From Brevundimonas sp. (lineage in GTDB: Bacteria; Pseudomonadota; Alphaproteobacteria; Caulobacterales; Caulobacteraceae), in the NCBI GenBank assembly GCA_015234495.1, contig JADGMZ010000104.1, forward strand, positions 1 through 5,273: DNA of 5,273 bases. Direction: 5' to 3'. This document shows positions 1 through 5,273 of the stretch, one piece after another. Position 1 is the stretch's first letter. The number at the start of each line of letters is the position of its first letter. A model generated the notes under the pieces. That model ran no database searches, was not told the DNA's origin, and saw only the letters and a list, made by a program, of their open reading frames with translations. Made by a program: the position numbers and the translations under genes.

Positions 1-1137
<1,137 letters not shown>

Positions 1138-1172
1138 GCCCCATGCGGCCCGCCTCCGGAATGCCTCCATTC

Positions 1173-1186
1173 TGAACTAAAGTTCA
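1173..1186. promoter_or_regulatory. 14-bp inverted repeat TGAACT-AA-AGTTCA, operator candidate
   Basis: The two 6-base arms are perfect reverse complements around an AA centre. It is an AT-rich island in very GC-rich DNA and lies 128 bases before the receptor start codon. Size and symmetry fit a dimeric repressor or activator site, but I cannot assign a regulator family. Confidence 0.4.
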
Positions 1187-1192
1187 CTGAAG

Positions 1193-1214
1193 CTCGCACG
1201 CCAAGGCATGCGAG
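1193..1214. promoter_or_regulatory. 22-bp near-perfect dyad, operator candidate
   Basis: Outer arms CTCGCA (1193-1198) and TGCGAG (1209-1214) are perfect reverse complements. After one C/A mismatch, inner GCC (1200-1202) and GGC (1205-1207) also pair around a central AA. The dyad centre is 24 bases from that of the 14-bp repeat upstream. It is not followed by a T tract, so a terminator is unlikely and a protein-binding site is the better reading. Confidence 0.38.
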
Positions 1215-1313
1215 ACGAACGCGGCCGCAACTTCCGGTATCGTCGCCGAAACACGACGGAAATGCCGGCGCGGCCCGTTCAACGCCCGATACTCCTCCCG
1301 ATCGGAACGCCGC

Positions 1314-4076
1314 ATGCTGCTCGTGACCACCGCCCTGTCCGGCCTGATGGCCGGTGCGATCCAGACCGCGCCCACCCCCGCCGCGCCGGCGCCGCAACAG
1401 CAGCCGCCGCAACAGCAGCCCCAGGAGCCGCCGGCGCCGCAGACTCCGGCGCCCCAGACCCCGCCGGATGCCGGGCCCGAGGCGGAAGCAAACACCGAGG
1501 GCGCGGTCGACCTCGGCACCGTCAACGTGTCCAGCGCCCGGCCGCGCGGCAGCGTCGACACCGACATCCCGCCCGACGTCGTCCTGAGCTCCGACGAGAT
1601 CATGGCCTATGGCGCCTCGGACATTTCCGAGCTGCTGACCTATCTGGAGCCGATCACCCGCAGCTCCAGCGGCCGCACCGACCTGCAGCCGGTGTTCCTG
1701 GTCAACGGCCGGCGCATCTCGGGTTTCCGCGAGATCCGCGGCATTCCCACCGAAGCCATCGAGCGCACCGAAATCCTGCCCGAGGCCGTGGCGGTCCAGT
1801 TCGGCTACCGTCCCGAGCAACGGGTGGTGAATTTCGTCCTCAAGTCGGACTTCCGCTCGACCACCTATGAACTCACCGGCCGCGTCCCCACCCAGGGCGG
1901 CCGCACCAGCGTCGAGGCCGAGGCCGACCTGCTGCGCATCTCTGGCGCCAATCGCTGGTCGATGGAGCTGGAATACTCGCGCTCGACCCCGCTCTACGAA
2001 TCCGAACGCAACATCCGCCGCGACCCGGGCTCGCAGCCCTTCGACCTGATCGGCAACGTCACCGGGAATCCCTTCGGCGACAACATCGACCCGGCCCTGC
2101 CCGGCCTCGACATCGTTCCCGTTCCCGGCTCGACCCCGACCCTGGCCGACTTCGTGGCCGCCGGCGGCGTTCCGCGCACCGGCGACCTCGGCGCCTACCG
2201 CACCCTGATGTCGGCCTCCGAACAGGCCCAGGTCAGCGGCACGATCAAGCGCGACCTCAACAGCACCACCCAGGCCACGATCAGCGCCAGCCTCGAGGAC
2301 AACTCCAGCCGCAGCTTCAACGGCCTGCCGGGCCTCCGGCTCGAACTGCCCGAGATCAACCCCTTCTCGCCCTTCTCCGACGACGTCCTTGTCTATCGCT
2401 ACCTCGACGACGCCGCCTCGCTGCAGCGCGAGACCGACCGCCTGCAGGGCGAACTGGGCTTCGTCCTCGACGGCTTCATCGGCGAGGACTGGCGCTGGAC
2501 GGCGACCGGCGAATACACCCGCACCGAGACCGACACCGTCACCGGCCGCGGCTACGATCTCGAGGGCCAGCCCTTCCAGACGCGCCTCGACGCCGGCGAC
2601 CCGACCGCCAACCCCTTCGGCCTGCTCGACCCGGCCGACTTCGCCCGCGTGGCCAACGACACAGCCCGTTCGGTGTCGCAGCGGTTCGACACCGAACTGG
2701 TCCTGACCGGCGACGTCTGGGAGCTTCCGGCCGGCGACGTCAGCTCCACCTTCAAGGTCGGGGCCGACACCCTGTCGCTGGATTCCACCAGCACCCGCAG
2801 CGGCGTCACCACCGAGCGCGGCCAGTCGCGCGACAGGCTCAGCGGCCAGAGCAGCTTCAACCTCCCCATCGCCAGCCGCCGCAACGAGGTCCTGACCGGC
2901 CTCGGCGACCTGTCGATCGGCGTCGACGCCGGCTTCGAGGAGCTGTCGGACTTCGGCGGCCTGTCGAAATTCGGCGCCACGGTGAACTGGTCGCCGATCG
3001 AGAAGCTGTCCCTGCTCGCCAGCTGGACCGACGAGCAGGGCGCCCCGTCCATCTCGCAGCTCAACGACCCGGTGATCGAGACGCCCAACGTGCCGGTGTT
3101 CGACTTCCGCACAGGCGAGACGGTGTTCGTCACCCGCATCAGCGGCGGCAATCCGAATCTGGACGCCGACAACCGGCAGGTCATCCGCCTGGGCGGCACC
3201 CTGCGCCCGCTCACCGACACCGACCTGTCGCTCAGTTCGACCTGGACGTGGAGCCGCACTGACGACGAGATCGCCTCCTTCCCGTCGATCACCCCCGACC
3301 TCGAGGCCGCCCTGCCCGACCGGTTCGAGCGGGATCTCGACGGCAACCTTGTGCGCATCGACGCCCGGCCGCTCAATTTCGAACGCTACGAGCGCCAGGA
3401 CCTCCGCTCAGGCTTCAACTTCTCCCGGGCCTTCGGAGAGCCGACGCCGCGTGAAGAGGGCGCGAGCGAGGGACGGGGCGGGCCTGTCGCTGTCCGTGTC
3501 GAGGGCGGCGGCCCCCGCGGCGCCCGGTCGGGCGGCGGCGGGACCCAGGTCCGTATGGGCGGCGGCCGCGGCCGCGGCGGCGGCATGCAGCCCGGCCAGG
3601 GCCGCTTCCACATCTCGCTCTACCATACCTGGCGGCTTCAGGATGAGATCGTCATCGCCGACGGCCTGCCCGTACTGGACCTGCTGGACGGCGCCGCCAC
3701 CTCGGCCCGCGGCGGCAGTCCGCGCCACGAGATCCAGGGCATGGGCGGCGTCTTCCGCAACGGTGTTGGGACCTTTGTCTCGGCCAATTGGCGCGACGGC
3801 ACCCGCGTCGACGGCGGGACCGGCCCGGACCTGGAATTCTCCGACCAGCTGACGGTGAACCTCAACGTCTTCATGGACCTGAACCAGCGCACCTCCTGGG
3901 TCGAGCGATTCCCGTGGCTGGAGGGCTCGCGCATCCAGCTGGGCGTGCAGAACCTGTTCGACAGCCGCCCGGAGGTCACCGCTGTCGGCGCCGAGACGCC
4001 GCTCAACTACCAGCCCGACTTCCTCGACCCCGAGGGCCGGTCGATCCGGCTGACGCTGCGCAAGATCCTGTTCTAG
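1314..4076 (+). CDS. TonB-dependent-receptor-like outer-membrane protein
   Basis: A 920-residue protein that probably sits in the outer membrane as a plugged beta-barrel; the ligand is unknown. A short hydrophobic start (MLLVTTALSGLMAGAI) serves as a probable signal peptide, although it has no Lys or Arg in its n-region. A Pro/Gln linker (about 19-55) follows, then a possible TonB box (DLGTVNVS, 67-74) and a plug-like domain (about 85-177) containing VFLVNGRRISGF, IPTEAIERTEILP and YRPEQRVVNFVLK. Residues 180-920 alternate strand-like and loop-like segments and end in LTLRKILF; a terminal Phe is the usual signal for barrel assembly. A Gly/Arg-rich stretch lies at about 716-764. ATG 1314 is chosen because no ATG, GTG, TTG or CTG lies in frame in the previous 60-plus bases; a weak GGAA (1304-1307) precedes it. 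TonB-dependent uptake is inferred from family resemblance; a degenerate, non-transporting relative is possible. Confidence 0.85.
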   Translation: MLLVTTALSGLMAGAIQTAPTPAAPAPQQQPPQQQPQEPPAPQTPAPQTPPDAGPEAEANTEGAVDLGTVNVSSARPRGSVDTDIPPDVVLSSDEIMAYGASDISELLTYLEPITRSSSGRTDLQPVFLVNGRRISGFREIRGIPTEAIERTEILPEAVAVQFGYRPEQRVVNFVLKSDFRSTTYELTGRVPTQGGRTSVEAEADLLRISGANRWSMELEYSRSTPLYESERNIRRDPGSQPFDLIGNVTGNPFGDNIDPALPGLDIVPVPGSTPTLADFVAAGGVPRTGDLGAYRTLMSASEQAQVSGTIKRDLNSTTQATISASLEDNSSRSFNGLPGLRLELPEINPFSPFSDDVLVYRYLDDAASLQRETDRLQGELGFVLDGFIGEDWRWTATGEYTRTETDTVTGRGYDLEGQPFQTRLDAGDPTANPFGLLDPADFARVANDTARSVSQRFDTELVLTGDVWELPAGDVSSTFKVGADTLSLDSTSTRSGVTTERGQSRDRLSGQSSFNLPIASRRNEVLTGLGDLSIGVDAGFEELSDFGGLSKFGATVNWSPIEKLSLLASWTDEQGAPSISQLNDPVIETPNVPVFDFRTGETVFVTRISGGNPNLDADNRQVIRLGGTLRPLTDTDLSLSSTWTWSRTDDEIASFPSITPDLEAALPDRFERDLDGNLVRIDARPLNFERYERQDLRSGFNFSRAFGEPTPREEGASEGRGGPVAVRVEGGGPRGARSGGGGTQVRMGGGRGRGGGMQPGQGRFHISLYHTWRLQDEIVIADGLPVLDLLDGAATSARGGSPRHEIQGMGGVFRNGVGTFVSANWRDGTRVDGGTGPDLEFSDQLTVNLNVFMDLNQRTSWVERFPWLEGSRIQLGVQNLFDSRPEVTAVGAETPLNYQPDFLDPEGRSIRLTLRKILF
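1391..1420 (+). repeat. Perfect 15-bp tandem duplication in the Pro/Gln linker
   Basis: GCCGCAACAGCAGCC occurs twice head to tail (1391-1405 and 1406-1420), encoding PQQQP-PQQQP. A second, imperfect 15-bp pair follows at 1431-1460 (PAPQT-PAPQT, two mismatches). Both keep the reading frame and lie between signal peptide and plug, so they change only linker length. Confidence 0.85.
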
Positions 4077-4188
4077 AGGCGAAGGGCGAAGGAAGAGGGT
4101 TTCGGGCTTCCGAACGAGGTTCTAGTCTCCGTAGCGGGCGAGGCTGAAACGGCTGTGCCCGGCCCCTCGCCGTCAGCGCTCGCCCATC
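4077..4188. other. Gap between receptor gene and small basic gene
   Basis: This 112-base gap holds two mutually exclusive weak hairpins: GGAAG (4091-4095) with CTTCC (4107-4111), and TTCGG (4101-4105) with CCGAA (4110-4114). Neither is followed by a run of T, so no confident terminator for the receptor gene is called. TAGTCT (4123-4128) could be a -10 element for the next gene, but no good -35 partner is seen. Confidence 0.35.
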
Positions 4189-4515
4189 TTGAAACGCAAG
4201 CCCCCGCCCAGCCCGTTCGAAGCCCAGCGCAAGGCGGCGCAGCGCGCGGCGCTGAACGCCCTGCGCCGCGCCCGACGCGCGGCGGACAAGGCCGGCGTCA
4301 CGCTTTCGGAATGGGAGGGGGAATTCCTCGACTCGGTCAGCGAGCGGGTGAAGACGCACGGCCGCGCCTTCGGCGACCCGGAACTCGGCGCGCCCGGACA
4401 GGCCCTGTCAGCCATGCAGGGCCGCAAGCTCAAGGAAATCTCCGCCAAGGCCAAGGGCGAGGAGCCCCGGCGGCGGTGGGGCCGCAAGAGCCCGGGTTCA
4501 GGCGGGAAAAACTAA
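4189..4515 (+). CDS. Small basic helical protein of unknown function
   Basis: This predicted protein has 108 residues and I do not recognise a named family. It is Lys/Arg-rich at both ends with an Ala/Arg-rich helix near the N terminus (about 12-35), followed by LSEWEGEFLDSVSERV (39-54) and ALSAMQGRKLKEI (72-84). No signal peptide or membrane segment is visible, so it is probably cytoplasmic and could bind nucleic acid by charge. The frame opens after a TAG at 4132; between there and the conserved-looking MKRKPPPSPFEAQRKA there is no ATG or GTG, only CTG at 4144 and TTG at 4189. TTG 4189 is preferred, though no clear Shine-Dalgarno precedes it. It converges on gapR with 26 bases between the stop codons. 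The organised amino-acid pattern and the lack of a better gene here support it being real. Confidence 0.68.
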   Translation: MKRKPPPSPFEAQRKAAQRAALNALRRARRAADKAGVTLSEWEGEFLDSVSERVKTHGRAFGDPELGAPGQALSAMQGRKLKEISAKAKGEEPRRRWGRKSPGSGGKN

Positions 4516-4541
4516 CGGGCCGCAGGCCTCGCGTCGGCGCC
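4507..4541 (-). terminator. Probable intrinsic terminator of gapR
   Basis: Reading the minus strand immediately after the gapR stop, the transcript can fold GG-(C)-GCCG-(A)-CG against UG-CGGC-CC (4541-4532 with 4524-4517): eight pairs including one G-U, two single-base bulges and a 7-base loop. GTTAGTTTTT follows (4516-4507). The T tract is the complement of the last codons and stop of the converging gene, so the two 3' ends interlock. The bulges lower confidence. Confidence 0.45.
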
Positions 4542-4817
4542 CTAGATCTCGCCCAGCGCCGACATGTACAGGTCCAGGATCGCGTCCTCTTCCTGGCGCT
4601 TGGCCTTGTCCTGCTTGCGGATGCGGATGACCTTGCGAAGGATCTTGACGTCGTAGCCCTCGCCCTTGGCCTCGGCGAAGACCTCCTTCATGTCGGCCAT
4701 CACCGCCTGCTTGTCCTCTTCGAGGCGCTCCAGCCGTTCGATGATGGTGCGCAGCCGGCCCTGGGCCGAGGCGGTCAGGACGTCGGGGCTGGCGTCGAAG
4801 GATGCGTCGTCGGCCAC
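4542..4817 (-). CDS. gapR: GapR (DUF2312) nucleoid-associated DNA-binding protein
   Basis: This 91-residue protein belongs to the DUF2312 family. Caulobacter GapR, its characterised member, binds overtwisted AT-rich DNA ahead of replication and transcription and stimulates type II topoisomerases. The protein has a short acidic N terminus (ADDASFDASPD), a long helix from about residue 16 to 52 (AQGRLRTIIERLERLEEDK, MKEVFAEAKGEG), then DVKILRKVIRIRKQDKAKRQEEDAILDLYMSA, the family's most recognisable block. Its Lys/Arg residues suit backbone contact and its long helices suit oligomerisation. The start is GTG at 4817: AGGAG lies 7 bases upstream, and MADD-type starts and about 90 residues are usual for the family. 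The frame runs open to an ATG at 4913, but the 32 extra residues would cross the promoter and the rpmJ terminator, so that start is rejected. Confidence 0.93.
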   Translation of the reverse strand: MADDASFDASPDVLTASAQGRLRTIIERLERLEEDKQAVMADMKEVFAEAKGEGYDVKILRKVIRIRKQDKAKRQEEDAILDLYMSALGEI

Positions 4818-4822
4818 GGGCG

Positions 4823-4829
4823 GACTCCT
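4823..4829 (-). promoter_or_regulatory. gapR ribosome binding site overlapping a GANTC site
   Basis: On the minus strand AGGAGTCC lies just before the GTG start at 4817, with 7 bases between AGGAG and GTG. This supports the GTG over the upstream ATG. GAGTC within it (4823-4827) is a GANTC motif, the CcrM adenine-methylation target in Caulobacterales. Confidence 0.7.
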
Positions 4830-4850
4830 GGGAAGCGGGGAATGAATGGA

Positions 4851-4877
4851 GCCGGACGCTAACCACGCCTGTCCGGC
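4851..4877. promoter_or_regulatory. 7-bp inverted repeat over the gapR promoter
   Basis: GCCGGAC (4851-4857) and GTCCGGC (4871-4877) are perfect reverse complements separated by 13 bases. The repeat covers the candidate -10 box and most of the spacer of the proposed gapR promoter. That placement suits a repressor site; a chance GC-rich dyad is possible. Confidence 0.4.
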
Positions 4878-4885
4878 GGGCTCAA
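4856..4885 (-). promoter_or_regulatory. Candidate gapR promoter
   Basis: On the minus strand TTGAGC (4885-4880) is followed 18 bases later by TAGCGT (4861-4856). The -35 matches TTGA of the consensus and the -10 keeps the key T, A and final T. Transcription would start about 30 bases before the GTG codon, and the promoter lies just downstream of the rpmJ terminator, where an independent gapR promoter would be needed. Confidence 0.4.
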
Positions 4886-4896
4886 CATCAGGCACG

Positions 4897-4924
4897 AAAA
4901 AGGCCGCGGACAAGGCCCGCGACC
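4897..4924 (-). terminator. Intrinsic terminator of rpmJ
   Basis: On the minus strand GGTCGCGG (4924-4917) pairs with CCGCGGCC (4909-4902): eight base pairs with one G-U wobble and a 7-base loop, followed directly by TTTTT (4901-4897). It lies 60 bases past the rpmJ stop and upstream of gapR, so it should insulate gapR from rpmJ transcription. Confidence 0.85.
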
Positions 4925-4984
4925 TGTGGAAAAGCGCTCAAGCGAACCGCGACCGCGTTGCGGCCGCCGGCGCACTGGAAGGCC

Positions 4985-5110
4985 TTAGCCCTGCTTCGCC
5001 TTGAAGCGCGGGTCCGTCTTGTTGATCACATAGACGATGCCCTTGCGGCGCACGACCTTGCAGTCGCGGTGGCGACCCTTGAGCGACTTGAGCGAGCTGC
5101 GGACCTTCAT
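4985..5110 (-). CDS. rpmJ: 50S ribosomal protein L36 (bL36), zinc-free form
   Basis: The 41-residue product [20 protein letters not shown], continuing to [12 protein letters not shown], is a complete L36, the smallest protein of the large ribosomal subunit, which binds 23S rRNA. The usual zinc ribbon (C-x2-C-x12-C-x4-H) is absent: only one Cys remains (residue 17), so this is the C-minus type common in alphaproteobacteria, which does not need zinc. The ATG at 5110 has AGGA 8 bases upstream (5122-5119). The frame stays open far upstream, but the extra residues match nothing in L36 and would cover the promoter. The gene stands alone, with its own promoter and terminator, rather than in the main ribosomal protein operon. 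Confidence 0.95.
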   Translation of the reverse strand: MKVRSSLKSLKGRHRDCKVVRRKGIVYVINKTDPRFKAKQG

Positions 5111-5135
5111 GGTCGTCGTCCTGAGGCAAAGCAAA

Positions 5136-5164
5136 ACAGAAAAGCCGCGGGACGGACCTGCGGC
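5136..5164 (-). promoter_or_regulatory. Terminator-like hairpin in the rpmJ leader
   Basis: On the minus strand GCCGC (5164-5160) pairs with GCGGC (5148-5144). After one A/C mismatch, two further G-C pairs close a 5-base loop. A T-rich tract, TTTTCTGTTTT, follows (5143-5133). It lies between the proposed rpmJ promoter and start codon, so it may be an attenuator, a 5' stabilising hairpin, or the terminator of a gene further right. Confidence 0.45.
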
Positions 5165-5173
5165 GGAGCGGTG

Positions 5174-5202
5174 CGTATAGAGAGGGCGGGGCCGGGCGTC
5201 AA
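5174..5202 (-). promoter_or_regulatory. rpmJ promoter, housekeeping sigma type
   Basis: On the minus strand TTGACG (5202-5197), a 17-base spacer and TATACG (5179-5174) form a near-consensus housekeeping promoter. Transcription would begin near 5167, giving a leader of about 57 bases before the rpmJ ATG. This strength and spacing suit a constitutively expressed ribosomal protein. Confidence 0.72.
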
Positions 5203-5212
5203 CTGTCCGTTC

Positions 5213-5229
5213 GCGAGGCCCCGCCTCGC
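5213..5229. repeat. 7-bp perfect hairpin, GCGAGGC-CCC-GCCTCGC
   Basis: Perfect 7-base arms flank a 3-base loop. It lies just upstream of the rpmJ -35 box and 6 bases beyond the stop of the possible minus-strand gene at the right edge. No T run follows on either strand, so it is not a standard terminator, but it could act as a 3' end stabiliser. Confidence 0.4.
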
Positions 5230-5235
5230 TCCGTC

Positions 5236-5273
5236 TTATCCCGCCAGCCACGCGCTGAGCATCCTGCTCGGCG
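5236..5273 (-). CDS. Possible 3' end of an upstream gene (partial)
   Basis: On the minus strand one frame reads [11 protein letters not shown] and then TAA (5238-5236), entering from beyond the right edge. A stop followed at once by a hairpin and then a strong promoter is what the end of a gene would look like. With only 12 visible codons, two of them (AGG, GGA) uncommon in such GC-rich genomes, this is a weak call and no function can be given. Confidence 0.22.
   Translation of the reverse strand, partial: PSRMLSAWLAG

Larger units (their letters stand above)
1138..1313. other. Intergenic region with dyads, before the receptor gene
   Basis: These 176 bases separate the sigma-54 regulator from the receptor gene on the same strand. 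They contain two inverted repeats (listed separately) and no convincing coding sequence. No good -35/-10 pair is visible. TATCGT (1238-1243) could be a -10 element but has no good -35 partner at 16-18 bases. No sigma-54 type -24/-12 element (GG/GC core) was found. GGGC-TGA-GCCC (1131-1141) spans the regulator's stop codon, but it is too short and lacks a T tract, so it is not called a terminator. Confidence 0.5.

Noticed and set aside
2552..3376. Minus-strand open frame of 274 residues inside the receptor gene
   Set aside because: It is Ser/Arg-rich with no recognisable motif and lies wholly antisense to barrel-coding sequence.
3560..3590. GC-only runs in the Gly/Arg-rich coding stretch as a structural DNA element
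   Set aside because: Explained by Gly (GGC) and Arg (CGC/CGG) codons in a GC-rich genome.
4091..4114. Terminator for the receptor gene
   Set aside because: Only short 5-bp stems and no T tract, so not supported as an intrinsic terminator.
4155..4862. Plus-strand open frame of 235 residues from a GTG
   Set aside because: It overlaps the 108-residue gene in another frame and is antisense to gapR; its apparent Leu/Asp-rich second half is the complement of gapR.
4858..4865. CtrA-like half site (CTAACCAC resembling TTAACCAT) before gapR
   Set aside because: Two mismatches and no paired TTAA half at the expected spacing; chance is likely.
4542..4913. Longer gapR start at ATG 4913 (123 residues)
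   Set aside because: The extra 32 residues cover the gapR promoter, a dyad and part of the rpmJ terminator, do not look like GapR, and lack the strong AGGAG found before GTG 4817.

Overview
The window is very GC-rich (about two thirds or more G+C by eye) and reads as ordinary chromosomal sequence of an alphaproteobacterium, most likely a member of the Caulobacterales such as Brevundimonas. The main pointers are a GapR/DUF2312 nucleoid protein, an alphaproteobacterial-type ribosomal protein L36 without the zinc cysteines, a Fis-type sigma-54 response regulator with a long Pro-rich linker, and a large TonB-dependent-receptor-like protein with a Gly/Arg-rich insert. I saw no mobile element, CRISPR array, tRNA or rRNA. 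The genus is an inference from gene content.

Layout, left to right. Bases 1-1137 (+) hold the C-terminal 378 residues of a sigma-54-dependent activator whose receiver domain lies off the left edge; it is probably the TacA cell-fate regulator. A gap of 176 bases with two inverted repeats follows. Bases 1314-4076 (+) encode a complete 920-residue outer-membrane TonB-dependent-receptor-like protein. Bases 4189-4515 (+) encode a small basic helical protein of unknown function with a TTG start. Facing it, 27 bases away on the minus strand, is gapR (4542-4817), which has a clear Shine-Dalgarno sequence, a candidate promoter and a candidate terminator. Next on the minus strand is rpmJ (4985-5110), with a strong promoter (TTGACG, 17 bases, TATACG) and a textbook intrinsic terminator separating it from gapR. 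The right edge (5236-5273, minus) may hold the last codons of another gene.

How the parts relate. From memory, tacA and gapR carry close locus numbers in Caulobacter crescentus (CC3315 and CC3319), so the window looks like a conserved neighbourhood of cell-cycle and chromosome-structure genes rather than an operon: strands differ and each minus-strand gene has its own apparent promoter and terminator. The receptor-like gene has no evident functional tie to the others. I found no convincing new multi-gene system. The most useful leads are regulatory: paired dyads before the receptor gene, a dyad and a GANTC (CcrM-type) site at the gapR start, a terminator-like hairpin in the rpmJ leader, and a Gly/Arg-rich insert that strand alternation places on the periplasmic side of the barrel.
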